Origin: Solimonas sp036405815
GTDB lineage: Bacteria; Pseudomonadota; Gammaproteobacteria; Nevskiales; Nevskiaceae
Length of the DNA stretch: 64,000 nucleotides
Direction: 5' to 3'
Assembly: GCA_036405815.1 (NCBI GenBank)
Contig: DASWWX010000063.1
Coordinates: 66,255 to 130,254 of the forward strand
Of the stretch, positions 29,581-38,468 are shown piece by piece (the stretch's first letter is position 1; the number at the start of each line of letters is the position of its first letter). The position numbers and the translations under genes were made by a program. The notes below the pieces were generated by a model. That model saw nothing but the letters and a program-made list of their open reading frames with translations. It did not search any database and was not told the DNA's origin.

Positions 29581-30921
29581 TCAGCGCGCGCAGGCGGCGA
29601 ACGCCGCCGCGCCGCTATCGACCGACTCGATCGTGGCGCGATCGCAGTACACGACCTGCGGCAGATACTGGCCCATCACCTCGATGGGCGGCGTGCCGTA
29701 CGGCACGTTCTGCACCGCCTCCGCGAAATGCGTCGACGGCAGCATGTGCCGGTAGATCAGCACCGAATCCGGGAACACGGCGCCCCAGGGCAGCCAGGCC
29801 ATGCCGTGCTCGGTGGTGGCGTTGAGCGGCCGCTCGCCGGGATCGGAGACCACCAGGGTGAAATAGCCCTCGCGATCCAGCGGCACCTCGAAATCGGACA
29901 GGCAGCCGACATAACGTTGCGTCACGAATTCGTTGGTGCACAGCGACCAGTAGCGCACCTGCGCAGGACCGAGCGGCGCCTCGTGCGGGGCCTGCGCGTG
30001 GCGTGGCGCGCGCGCGCGCACCACGTACATCGTGCCCCGCTCGCGGCTCATCATCGCCGTGACGTAGGCGTTGTCGACATTGCTGAGAAAGCCGCCGCCG
30101 GTATCAGCCGCGGTGACCGCCTGCAACGGCAGATCGAAGCCGACGGCATTGCCCAGCAGCAGGCGCGCGGTTTCCGGCAGGCCGTAGAACCGGACCACGT
30201 TCGGCGTCTTCGGTGCCAACGGAAACGGCAGCAGATTCAGCAGGCCCGGCGCATCGGTGTCGCGGATCACCTGGTTGAGCAGGCTGGGCAGGCCCTGCGG
30301 CGGCAACGGATTGCAGCTTTCAAGTGCGATCGGCGTCTCCTGCCCCGCGGCTTCCAGATGCAGCGACGGCAGCGGTACCCCGCCGCTGCGGCTGCCTTCA
30401 GGCAGATACACGCGATAGATCAGTACCCACACCGGATTCGGCACCAGCTCGCGATCGGCCAGTGACAGGCTGCCGGCGTAGAACGTATTGGGTGCGCGCT
30501 GTTCAGGCACCGCGCCCGGTTCGACGTAGGCGACATAGCGCGTCGCGCTCCCGTTGGCGAGGCGATAGGGATTGCCGCCGTCGGTGTCGATTTGATAGTC
30601 GGTCAACGCATCGGTCGGGCGCAGCAGCGCGTCGTAGGCGTTGTAGGAGAAGTAGCGTGCCTGCGGAAACGCGCCCTCGATGCGCAGGCGCGTGCCGGGC
30701 AGCGCCGGCACCGCGGCTACCCAGTAGATCGCATCCTCGTCGGGGAAGGCGATGTTGAGCAGATCCGGATCGCTGCGCAGCAGCCAGGCGCAGTTCGCCG
30801 CCAGCGCCTGCGTCTCCGGTGTCGGCTCGGGCGCCGGCGGCGCGGCCTCATCACCGCCCCCGTCCGAGCAGGCGGACAGCGCCAGCAGCGACGCCAGCAG
30901 CGCGAGTCGCAGCGGCTTCAT
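29581..30921 (-). CDS. Uncharacterised lipoprotein of 446 residues
   Basis: I do not recognise this family. It starts MKPLRLALLASLLALSACSDGGG with a perfect lipobox (LSAC), so it is a lipoprotein. The mature part has many aromatic and Pro-rich strands (ARYFSYNAYDALLRPTDALTDYQIDTDGG, PVWVLIYRVYLPEG, EGYFTLVVSDPGERPLN, GMAWLPWGAVFPDSVLIYRHMLP). These suggest a beta-sandwich domain similar to what DUF1214-like proteins show, but I cannot confirm this. The start overlaps the stop of the alkyl sulfatase gene by four bases (ATGA), so it is probably made with it. It has no metal or catalytic motif that I can see. Confidence 0.7.
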   Translation of the reverse strand: MKPLRLALLASLLALSACSDGGGDEAAPPAPEPTPETQALAANCAWLLRSDPDLLNIAFPDEDAIYWVAAVPALPGTRLRIEGAFPQARYFSYNAYDALLRPTDALTDYQIDTDGGNPYRLANGSATRYVAYVEPGAVPEQRAPNTFYAGSLSLADRELVPNPVWVLIYRVYLPEGSRSGGVPLPSLHLEAAGQETPIALESCNPLPPQGLPSLLNQVIRDTDAPGLLNLLPFPLAPKTPNVVRFYGLPETARLLLGNAVGFDLPLQAVTAADTGGGFLSNVDNAYVTAMMSRERGTMYVVRARAPRHAQAPHEAPLGPAQVRYWSLCTNEFVTQRYVGCLSDFEVPLDREGYFTLVVSDPGERPLNATTEHGMAWLPWGAVFPDSVLIYRHMLPSTHFAEAVQNVPYGTPPIEVMGQYLPQVVYCDRATIESVDSGAAAFAACAR

Positions 30922-32660
30922 GGCGCCGCGGCGTCGTCGGACGGCTGGAACAAGCGCATGAACTGCGCAAAGCCCAGCTTGCTGCCCTTGGTGACTTCGA
31001 AGTCGCGCACCAGGCTGAGCGCCGGATTGCGCAGTTGCGCGAGCATCTCCTTGAAAGCCTGCGCCGACACGCGCACGACGATGTCCGCGTCGGTACGCAG
31101 TTCCGGCACCAGTTCGCTGGCACCGCGACGGATCAGGTAGGTGTAGCGCTCGTCGCGATCGCTGAACTCGAAGCCGACCGCGATCGTGGTGTCGGCCGCA
31201 GCCTCGGCGTCGAGATTGACCGCCATGCCGTCGAAGAAGCGGGACAGCGGCATCTGCGCCAGCATCTCCGGCGTCGGTTTGAGAATCCGGTTCGGCAGCG
31301 TGAATTCGCCGGCCAGTTCGCGCGCGCTCATCAGGTACCAGTGCCGCGCATTGGGATTGGCCTCCGGCTCGCCGAGCGCACGCAAGGCCGCGATGCGCGC
31401 CTGCTTCACCGCTGCGTGATCCGGCTGCAGACGCAACACGTGATCCGATAGCTGCAGCGCCCACTGCGCATCGCCCGCCGCCTGCGCGTCGAGCACCTGC
31501 TGCGCCAGCGCGTCGAGGCCGCCGGCGAGCTTGGCCATGCGCTCGGCCTCGTCGCGCGGCGGCAGCGGCTGCAGCGTCGACGGATTGCCGTCGAACCAGC
31601 CGAGATTGCCGGTGAAGATATTGCGCGCCGACCACGAGGGCTTGCCGTAGAACTCCTGCAGGAACGGCGAGTTCGCCAGATGCGGCGGCAGCTTGATGCG
31701 CACGGCGATCTCGTCCGGCGTCAGGCCCTGATTGATGTAGCGCAGCGTCTGGTCGTAGACGTAGCGGATCCCGTCCCGATAGTCGGTCAGCGTATCCAGA
31801 ATCAGCTGCTCGCCCACCAGCGGCCGCGTGTGGCTCGGCACCAGGATTTCCGGGCGCAGCGCGCGCATCAGGTCCAAGGAGTCCGCCCACAGGCGCGGGT
31901 CGCGGTAGGAGGTGCCGCGGATCGTGTACAGGTTCGGGAACGCCTTGTAGACGTTGTCGCCCGGCAGCAGGATGCGACGATCCGGCAGCCACACGAAGAT
32001 CTGGTCGTCGGTTTCGCCCGGCGCATGGATCAGCTCGAAGCGGATGCCGGCGACCGTATCCTCGAGGCGCTGATCGAACTCACGCGTCGGTCGCAACGTG
32101 TTGATCGTGCTGTCGTCGTGCAGACCCAGTTCGGGGCCGATGCCGACGTTGACCATCTCCTCGTGCGGCAGGAACGGCCCGTACATGCGCAGCGAGCGTT
32201 GGGTAATTGCGGTCTGCAGCTCGATGGAGGTCTTCTCCATGTTGCGGATCACGTCGCGATGCGCGTAAACGGGCACCGTGTCGCTGCCCTCGGTGAACAC
32301 GCGCGCCCCCCCGATGTGATCGGGATGCGAGTGCGTGTAGATCAGCGCCTTGACCGGCTTGTCGGTGATCTTGCGGAAATCGGCGAGCACCTCGCGGGCG
32401 CTTTCGGCGGTCTCCATCGTGTCGACGACGATGACCCCATCCGTGCCTTCCAGCAGGATCGAGTTGGCGATGCCGTAGCCGATCGCCACGTACACGCCAT
32501 CGGCGACCTTGACGACCTCGCGCTTGAATTCGGCGCTATGCGCTTCCAGCGCGGCGGGCGTGGCCACGGCCACCGCGGCGGGGGCCGGCTTCTTGTCGCC
32601 GCAAGCCGCGCACAGCACCAGCACCGAGAGCGCCACCATCGACGTCGAAATGCGTTTCAT
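30918..32660 (-). CDS. SdsA-like alkyl sulfatase, MBL fold, exported lipoprotein
   Basis: The 580-residue protein starts at MKRISTSM after a strong GGAGGAG; lipobox LCAAC. An MBL-fold domain (about residues 55-310) carries the zinc motif THSHPDHIGG (HXHXDH), HAPGETDDQIFVWLPDRRILLPGDNVY and PSHTRPL. A dimerisation-type helical region and a C-terminal SCP2-like domain (about 450-580) follow, the architecture of Pseudomonas SdsA1. It would cleave alkyl sulfates such as SDS to alcohol and sulfate in the periplasm. The sulfate can then enter through the sulfate locus at 15-23 kb. It is divergent from an AraC-type regulator. Confidence 0.88.
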   Translation of the reverse strand: MKRISTSMVALSVLVLCAACGDKKPAPAAVAVATPAALEAHSAEFKREVVKVADGVYVAIGYGIANSILLEGTDGVIVVDTMETAESAREVLADFRKITDKPVKALIYTHSHPDHIGGARVFTEGSDTVPVYAHRDVIRNMEKTSIELQTAITQRSLRMYGPFLPHEEMVNVGIGPELGLHDDSTINTLRPTREFDQRLEDTVAGIRFELIHAPGETDDQIFVWLPDRRILLPGDNVYKAFPNLYTIRGTSYRDPRLWADSLDLMRALRPEILVPSHTRPLVGEQLILDTLTDYRDGIRYVYDQTLRYINQGLTPDEIAVRIKLPPHLANSPFLQEFYGKPSWSARNIFTGNLGWFDGNPSTLQPLPPRDEAERMAKLAGGLDALAQQVLDAQAAGDAQWALQLSDHVLRLQPDHAAVKQARIAALRALGEPEANPNARHWYLMSARELAGEFTLPNRILKPTPEMLAQMPLSRFFDGMAVNLDAEAAADTTIAVGFEFSDRDERYTYLIRRGASELVPELRTDADIVVRVSAQAFKEMLAQLRNPALSLVRDFEVTKGSKLGFAQFMRLFQPSDDAAAP

Positions 32661-32760
32661 CCCTGTCTCCTCCAGCGGCACCCATACCGCGTCAGTCTGC
32701 AGACTAGCCCCTGTCACCCTTGTCCGACTTGTCCGGATGGGACAGAGTCTGCACCCATCC

Positions 32761-33813
32761 ATGGCCGAACCCAGCACCCTGACGACCTGGGCGGCGGCGA
32801 TCGCCGCCGCGCTGCAGGCCCGCGGCATCGACGCCGGCCTGCTCGTGCAGCAGGCCGGGCTCGATCCGGCGTTGCTGGGCAAGGCCGGCGCGCGCTACCC
32901 CACCCGCGGCATGACACGCTTCTGGGAACTGGCCGTGCGCGCCACCGACGCCAGTCTGCCGCTGGATGTCCCGCGCTACGTTCAACCCCAGACAATGCAC
33001 GTCCTCGGCCTGTCGCTGCGCGCCAGCCGCACCCTGGGCGAGGCGATGCTGCGGATGACGCGCTATTCGCGGCTGGTCACCGACGCCGCCGATATCGCGA
33101 TCGAACTCGATGGCGACGAACTCGCGCTGGTCTACCGGCCGCCAGCCCGCGATCTGCAGCTGGCCGATGCCGCCTACATCGCCTTCATGGCCACCGCCGT
33201 CGACATGGGGCGGCTGATGACCGGGCCGCGATATCGGTTGCGGCGCTGCGAGTTCCGGCACCGCGCGCCGCCGGACCCGACGATCGACGCCCGCTTCTTC
33301 GACTGCCCGGTGCGTTACGGCGCCGCGCACAACCGCCTGGTCTTCGACCGGCACCTGTTCGACGTGCCGCTGCGCGGCGCCGACGAGGCGGCGGCACGCC
33401 ACTACGACGCGGTCGCCGGCGCCTACCTCAGCCGCTTCGACCGGCACCCGACCGCACAGCGCGTGCGCGAGTGGCTGATCCACGCCCTGCCCTCCGGGGA
33501 GCCGACCCGAGAGGCGGTCGCCGACGCGATGCACCTGACCCCGCGCACACTGTTGCGCCGCCTGGCACTGGAGGACACGCATTGGAAGCAACTGCTGAAC
33601 GAGGTGCGCCGCGAACTGGCGCTGTCCTACCTGCGGCAGGGCCACAGCGCGGCGGAAATCACCTACCTGCTGGGCTTCGGCGATCCCGGCAACTTCACGC
33701 GCGCGTTCCGGCGCTGGACCGGCGAGACCCCGAGCGCCTGGCGCCAGCAACATCGCCTGAACACGAGCAGCGACACGCCCGCGCCACGGCGGGTCGTCGG
33801 CGCCCGCCGCTGA
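32761..33813 (+). CDS. AraC-family regulator with OruR/ArgR-type ligand-binding domain
   Basis: The 350-residue protein has an N-terminal AraC-binding domain-like region (about residues 15-200, with QAGLDPALLGKAGARYPTRGMTRFWELAVR). The C-terminal AraC double helix-turn-helix is near 255-340 (VADAMHLTPRTLLRRLALEDTHWKQLLNEVRRELALSYLRQGHSAAEITYLLGFGDPGNFTRAFRRWTGETPSAWR). MAEPSTLT at 32761 was chosen as start; MGQSLHPS eight codons earlier is possible. It lies divergently, 100 bp from the alkyl sulfatase gene, so it is the likely activator of that operon. Confidence 0.87.
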   Translation: MAEPSTLTTWAAAIAAALQARGIDAGLLVQQAGLDPALLGKAGARYPTRGMTRFWELAVRATDASLPLDVPRYVQPQTMHVLGLSLRASRTLGEAMLRMTRYSRLVTDAADIAIELDGDELALVYRPPARDLQLADAAYIAFMATAVDMGRLMTGPRYRLRRCEFRHRAPPDPTIDARFFDCPVRYGAAHNRLVFDRHLFDVPLRGADEAAARHYDAVAGAYLSRFDRHPTAQRVREWLIHALPSGEPTREAVADAMHLTPRTLLRRLALEDTHWKQLLNEVRRELALSYLRQGHSAAEITYLLGFGDPGNFTRAFRRWTGETPSAWRQQHRLNTSSDTPAPRRVVGARR

Positions 33814-33853
33814 GCCCGGGGCGCCGGCCGCAGCACCATCGCATCAACAGATC

Positions 33854-34219
33854 CTAGTTGAGCACGCGGTAGCCGCGACCGCGCAGACAGTTCTTGACCA
33901 CTGTGTCCTTTTCGCGCTCGCCCTGCGAGGCACCCTTGACGCCGCCGACCACGCCGCCGACGCCGGCCCCGCGCGCAACCGTCTTGCTGTTGCCGACGAT
34001 GGCCCCCAGCACCGCGCCGACGGCCGCGCCACCCAGCGCCGACTTGCCGGCCTGCTGCCCGGTATTGACCTGCGCGGCGTAGGCCTCGCACTGAGACAGA
34101 TCCTGCTCGTAGCGGACCATGTCGGTGTTCTGCGTATCGACGATCGGGCCACTGCTGGCGCAGGCCGCGAGCAGCGCCACCGCCAGCAGGGACATCAAGA
34201 CAACCCGGTAGCGTTTCAT
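33854..34219 (-). CDS. Glycine-zipper lipoprotein
   Basis: This 121-residue protein has the lipobox LLAAC. After a 40-residue stretch with a Cys (YEQDLSQCEAYAAQ), a glycine-zipper segment (about 60-98: ALGGAAVGAVLGAIVGN, GAGVGGVVGGVKGA) of the YmgG/OsmB type follows. The C-terminus has a second Cys (VVKNCLRGRGYRVLN) that could pair with the first. Such proteins sit in the outer membrane; role unknown. Confidence 0.82.
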   Translation of the reverse strand: MKRYRVVLMSLLAVALLAACASSGPIVDTQNTDMVRYEQDLSQCEAYAAQVNTGQQAGKSALGGAAVGAVLGAIVGNSKTVARGAGVGGVVGGVKGASQGEREKDTVVKNCLRGRGYRVLN

Positions 34220-34234
34220 CGTGGCCTCCGAGGG

Positions 34235-34495
34235 GTGAATGGCGAACCGGCAACAGCCTACCCCAGACCGACCCGGCCTTCCGCCGCAAGTTCGCCATCA
34301 ATCGCCGCCATCGATCGCCGCCGTTCAGCGGGCCGGCACGCCGCCTCCGCGGTACGCACGCGCCCGCCGCAGACAGCGGCACCGAAAAGCTCAGGTTCTG
34401 AGCCTGTCGGCCCCGACACTGCCGTCCACGCGAGGGCTGCTCCTTCGCGTATCGCCATCTGACCCTTCGAGCCGCCCCGCGCGGCTCGTTTTTTT
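34235..34495 (+). ncRNA. Candidate small RNA region with its own terminator
   Basis: The 402-bp gap 34220-34621 has no convincing gene. It does contain a perfect plus-strand terminator at 34468-34495 (CGAGCCGC/GCGGCTCG with TTTTTTT) that follows no plus-strand gene. Several short hairpins precede it (for example GGCTCAG around 34390-34403). The short open frames in the stretch are Pro/Arg-rich GC shadow frames. The 5' limit is a guess. Confidence 0.25.
34468..34495 (+). terminator. Orphan rho-independent terminator
   Basis: Perfect 8-bp GC stem, CCCGC loop and seven T. No recognised plus-strand gene ends upstream; see the candidate small RNA. Confidence 0.8.
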
Positions 34496-34621
34496 CCTGC
34501 AACCCGCTCGGCGAACGACATCCGGCAACGCGCGCTCAAGCAGGAAAGCTCCTCATTGACGCAGTCACGCCAGCCTGCGAACAATGCGCCGCACTTTCAG
34601 AGAACAAGGGGAGTTCCGATC

Positions 34622-35434
34622 ATGTTGCGACGTGTTTCCACGCCGATGGCCGCTGCGCTGGTCGCCCTGGTTCCGCTGCTGGCCTCGGCCGCGCCGGCTG
34701 CCCCTGCCAAGACGCCCGGCACCGTGGCCGAAGTGCAGGCCTGCATGAACGCCAACCTGGTGCAACGCGCGGCACTGCGCGACCTCAGCATCAAGGTGAC
34801 GGATCGCGAGAACAAGACGCACGACCTGCGCATGAAGCTGTACTGGAAGCCCGGCAGCGATGGCGCCACCCGCGTCAACCTGCGTCTGGCCGAACCGATG
34901 GCGATGCGCGGCTCCAGCTACCTGCTGCTGCAGAAGGGCGGCAAGGAAGAGGTCTATTTCTGGCTGCCGGCCGCCGACCGCCCGCTGCGCATCACCGGCG
35001 AGAACACCGCCGAGCCGCTGTGGGGCACCGATTTCAGCTATGGCGAAATCAAGCAGGTCCTTGGCCTGCTCGCGCTCGGCGATTCCAGCCTCGCGCCGGC
35101 CGCCAAGCTGAATGACCGCGCCGTCTGGGTCGTCGACACCAAGACCTCGATCGCCGAATCCGGTTACACACGCGTGCGCTCGTACATCGACCAGGAAAGC
35201 TGCACGCTGCTGAAGAGCGAATTCATCGACAAGACCGACAAGCCGCGCAAGGTGCTCGAAGCCGACGTGGCGATGCTGATGCAGGTCGACCGCTACTGGA
35301 CCGTGCTCGGCTACACGATGCGCGATCTCAAGGCCGGCTCGCGCACCGAGCTGAGCCTCAGCGAATTCAGCATCGACGAAAAGCTGCCGGAGCGCCTGTT
35401 CGAGGCCAAGCGCTTCTTCGAACCGTTCGACTGA
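34622..35434 (+). CDS. LolA-like outer-membrane lipoprotein-sorting family protein (exporter partner)
   Basis: The 270-residue precursor starts at MLRRV after AAGGGGAG. The signal peptide ends near LLASAAPA. The mature protein has the LolA-like fold of the family that accompanies MMPL exporters (MKLYWKPGSDGATRVNLRLAEPMAMRGSSYLLLQKGG, VYFWLPAADRPLRITGENTAEPLWGTDFSYGEIKQVLG). The FSYGEI segment and the terminal EAKRFFEPFD are typical. It probably shuttles a lipid or hydrophobic cargo from the RND/MMPL protein encoded 10 bp downstream towards the outer membrane. Confidence 0.85.
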   Translation: MLRRVSTPMAAALVALVPLLASAAPAAPAKTPGTVAEVQACMNANLVQRAALRDLSIKVTDRENKTHDLRMKLYWKPGSDGATRVNLRLAEPMAMRGSSYLLLQKGGKEEVYFWLPAADRPLRITGENTAEPLWGTDFSYGEIKQVLGLLALGDSSLAPAAKLNDRAVWVVDTKTSIAESGYTRVRSYIDQESCTLLKSEFIDKTDKPRKVLEADVAMLMQVDRYWTVLGYTMRDLKAGSRTELSLSEFSIDEKLPERLFEAKRFFEPFD

Positions 35435-35444
35435 GCCTGCGACG

Positions 35445-38240
35445 TTGCTCGCCGTTCCCGGCAGCAGCGCGCCACCGACGCCGGCGGATCCTCCGCCGGC
35501 GTTTCTGCATGCGTGGATCGCACGACGCGCCGCCATCGTCATCGCCGCTGCCGTCGCGCTGAGCCTGCTGGCGCTGCTGCAGCTGTTCGATACACAAAGC
35601 GGCCACTGGCGACTCGGCGTCGATCCGTCGCTGGACCCGCTCGTCGAGCGCGATCATCCGGATCGCCAGTACCACGACGAGATCCAGCGCCGTTTCGGCA
35701 GCGAGGAAACGCTGCTGTTGATGCGGGGCGACGACGACGCCTACACCGCCGACGCCCTGCGTCGGCTGGCCACGCTGGCCGACGCCGTCCAGGCCCTGCC
35801 CGGCGTCGCCGGTGTGCTCGGCCTGCACAATGCACCGCTGGCCTACCGGGACGAATCCGGCGTCGAATTGCGCCGACTCAACGACGACGATTACGAAGAT
35901 CCGGCGCTGTCGCAGCGGCTGCGCGCCGCAGTCGAAGCCCACCCGCTGTACCGCGGCCAGCTGGTCTCCGACGACGGTCGTCACGCAGCGCTGATCGTGA
36001 CGCTGGAGGATCTGTCCGATCGCGAGCTGCTCGAACTCGGCGTCGCCACGCGCATCCAGGCACTGGCGGATGCCGCGGCCGCCGACAGCAGCCGGATCTA
36101 CGTCACCGGCGCGCCGCTGCTGCGCGCCGCCACCAGCGACACGGTAATCCAGCAGCTGCGCTGGATCGTGCCGGCCATCACCGCGCTGCTCGCCGTGTTT
36201 CTGGCACTGGGATTCCGCAGTGTCTACGGCGTGCTGCTGCCGCTGCTGACCATTGCCATCGCCACGCTGTGGACGCTGGCCGTGCTCAGCGCGCTCGGCA
36301 AGTCGCTGAACCTGATCACCAGCCTGGTGCCGCCGCTGCTGGTGACGATGGGCCTGGCCTACTGCGCGCACACGCTGTCGGAATTCGAGCACCTCGTGAA
36401 GGACCGGCCGCTCGAAGACGGCCGCCAGCGCGTCGTGCGCCTGCTGCAGCACACGGCCGGCCCGGTGATGCTGACCGGCGCCACCACGGCGGTCGGCCTG
36501 CTGGCGCTGCTGATCAACGATCTGCCGGCGATCCGCGAGTTCGCCTGGCTGTCGGCGCTGGGCGTGTTCTTCTCCGCGCTGCTCGCGCTGACGCTGCTGC
36601 CGGCGATGCTGCGCTATGTGCGGCCGCGCGTGCGCGTCACGCGGCGGGCCGGCCTGTTCGAAGTGGCCAGCCGCCGGCTCGGCGAGTTCGACACGCGCAA
36701 CCGGCGGGCGATCCTGATCGTGGCCTTGATCGCCTTTCTGCTCTCGGTCGCCGCCAGCACGCGCATCGAGATCGGCGATCAGTTCGTCGGCGTGTTCCAG
36801 CCGGATGCGCGCGTACGCCAGGACTTCGAGGCGATCAACGTGGCGCTCAACGGCGTCAATCCGGTCACGCTGGTCGTCGACGCCGATGCGCGCGACGGCC
36901 TGACGCAGCCGCAGAACCTGCGCGCGCTGTCCGACTTCGAGGGGTGGCTGCGCGCACAACCCGAGGTCGGCCACGTCACTGGCCTGGTCGAACACCTGAA
37001 GCTGCTGAACGCCACCTTCTCCGGTGAAGCCGACGCGCTGCCCGCCACCGCGCAGGCGGCGCAGCAGCTGATGTTCTTCGGCGACAGCCGCGCCCTGCGC
37101 GGCGTGGTCAACACCGACCGCTCCACCAGCCTGATCCAGGTGCGCCTGAAGGTGGACGACACGCGCGACGTGGCCGCCTTCCTGGAGCGCCTGCAAACCC
37201 GTACCACCGATCTGCCGCGGCAACTGCACGTGCGCGCCACCGGCAATACCGTGCTCGTCACCGAATCCGTGCAGCGCGTGACCGAAGGCCAGTTGCAGAG
37301 CATCGCGCTGGCGCTGCTGCTGGTGTTCGCCTGCCTGTCGATCCAGTTCTGGTCGCTGAGCGTCGGCCTGCTGGCGTCGATGCCGACCCTGCTGCAGACC
37401 TCGCTGTACTTCGGCGGGCTCGGGCTATCCGGCGTGACGCTCAACGCCACCACCAGCCTGGTGGAGTGCCTGGTGCTGGGCCTGGCGGTGGACGACACCA
37501 TCCACTATCTCGCGCGCTTCAACCGTGCTGCGCGCGATACCGGCTCCGAGTCGCGCGCGGCGGTATCCGCACTGCAATCCGTGTTGCGGCCGATCACGCT
37601 GACCAAGGCGATCCTGGCCCTCGGGTTCCTGATGCTGGTCACCGGCGAACTGCACAACCAGGTCGCCTTCGGCTGGCTGGCGGCGTTCACGCTGTTCGCC
37701 GCCTGGCTGGTCGATGTGTTCGTCACGCCCGCCTTCATGAGCGGCGTGCGCGTGGTCACGCTGTGGGACAGCCTGCGCATCAACCTCGGCGCGGACGTGC
37801 AGCGCACGATCCCGCTGTTCGCCGGCCTCAGCACGCGGCAGGCGCGCATCTTCGCGATCATGGCGCACCTGCAGACGGTGCCGGCCGGCACGCGCCTGAT
37901 CACCGAAGGCGAGACCTGCGGCAACGGTCAGGCCGGCGATCCGGCCGGCGACATCTACGTGGTCATCGACGGCACACTGCGCATCTGGCGCGAGCGCGAT
38001 GGCGCCGAACAGACGCTGGCCACCGCCGGGCGTGGCGCCGTCATCGGTGAGGTCGGCTACTTCGGCCAGAAGCGCATGGCCCATGTCGACACCATCACCG
38101 CCGTGCGCCTGCTGCGCTTCGATGACGCCGATCAGGAGCGCATCTGCCGGCGCTACCCCAAGATCGCCGCCCGCGTGTTCCTCAACCTCAATCGCCTGCA
38201 GGCCGAGCGACGCGCCGGCCAGCAATTGGCGGCGTCCTGA
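35445..38240 (+). CDS. MMPL/RND-superfamily exporter fused to a cyclic-nucleotide-binding domain
   Basis: The protein has about 931 residues, starting at a TTG 10 bp after the previous stop; no in-frame ATG is near, so the start is uncertain. Two six-span RND halves (spans from about residues 25, 240-400, 425 and 615-770) flank two periplasmic loops. DLPAIREFAWLSALGVFFSALLALTLLPA and VLGLAVDDTIHYLARFNR are typical. The C-terminal ~140 residues form a cNMP-binding fold (ITEGETCGNG, GDIYVVIDGTLRIWRE, GAVIGEVGYFGQKRMAHVDTITAVRLLRFD). It would export lipids or similar molecules under control of a nucleotide or related ligand. Confidence 0.88.
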   Translation: MLAVPGSSAPPTPADPPPAFLHAWIARRAAIVIAAAVALSLLALLQLFDTQSGHWRLGVDPSLDPLVERDHPDRQYHDEIQRRFGSEETLLLMRGDDDAYTADALRRLATLADAVQALPGVAGVLGLHNAPLAYRDESGVELRRLNDDDYEDPALSQRLRAAVEAHPLYRGQLVSDDGRHAALIVTLEDLSDRELLELGVATRIQALADAAAADSSRIYVTGAPLLRAATSDTVIQQLRWIVPAITALLAVFLALGFRSVYGVLLPLLTIAIATLWTLAVLSALGKSLNLITSLVPPLLVTMGLAYCAHTLSEFEHLVKDRPLEDGRQRVVRLLQHTAGPVMLTGATTAVGLLALLINDLPAIREFAWLSALGVFFSALLALTLLPAMLRYVRPRVRVTRRAGLFEVASRRLGEFDTRNRRAILIVALIAFLLSVAASTRIEIGDQFVGVFQPDARVRQDFEAINVALNGVNPVTLVVDADARDGLTQPQNLRALSDFEGWLRAQPEVGHVTGLVEHLKLLNATFSGEADALPATAQAAQQLMFFGDSRALRGVVNTDRSTSLIQVRLKVDDTRDVAAFLERLQTRTTDLPRQLHVRATGNTVLVTESVQRVTEGQLQSIALALLLVFACLSIQFWSLSVGLLASMPTLLQTSLYFGGLGLSGVTLNATTSLVECLVLGLAVDDTIHYLARFNRAARDTGSESRAAVSALQSVLRPITLTKAILALGFLMLVTGELHNQVAFGWLAAFTLFAAWLVDVFVTPAFMSGVRVVTLWDSLRINLGADVQRTIPLFAGLSTRQARIFAIMAHLQTVPAGTRLITEGETCGNGQAGDPAGDIYVVIDGTLRIWRERDGAEQTLATAGRGAVIGEVGYFGQKRMAHVDTITAVRLLRFDDADQERICRRYPKIAARVFLNLNRLQAERRAGQQLAAS

Positions 38241-38425
38241 TCTCTGCAAGTCCCCTGCACCGCCGGCACCCGCCCGTCCGGCAGCTTGCGAAAGCTTCAA
38301 GTTGGTGCATTGAGCGCCAGTATCAGACTCAAAGCCTCGTTTTCAGAAGCGATTCTTGACGGACTTCTCACCCGGCGCTGCTGAAAACGCCGTTTTGGCT
38401 TGCCCGCTTTGCCGTGATTCTTGCA

Positions 38426-38449
38426 GACTGCCCGAACAAATCGGCAGTC
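38426..38449. promoter_or_regulatory. Inverted repeat upstream of the second OmpA-like gene
   Basis: GACTGCC and GGCAGTC (perfect 7-bp arms, 10-base spacer) end 19 bp before the ATG, next to an AT-rich CATAATAAT. It may be an operator or a hairpin overlapping the leader. The rest of the 228-bp gap shows no gene. Confidence 0.35.
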
Positions 38450-38468
38450 ATAATAATCGGGGGCAACA

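Noticed and set aside
30922..31992. N-terminal extension of the 446-residue lipoprotein (minus-strand open frame to 31992)
   Set aside because: The extension overlaps the alkyl sulfatase coding region in another frame and is low-complexity; the lipoprotein start at 30921 has a perfect lipobox and an ATGA overlap.
32509..32760. Longer N-terminus of the AraC-type regulator
   Set aside because: It would overlap the alkyl sulfatase gene and its divergent promoter, and the added residues do not resemble the family.
35367..37229. 620-residue minus-strand open frame over the MMPL gene
   Set aside because: It is antisense to a recognised transporter; Gln/His/Arg-rich shadow sequence.
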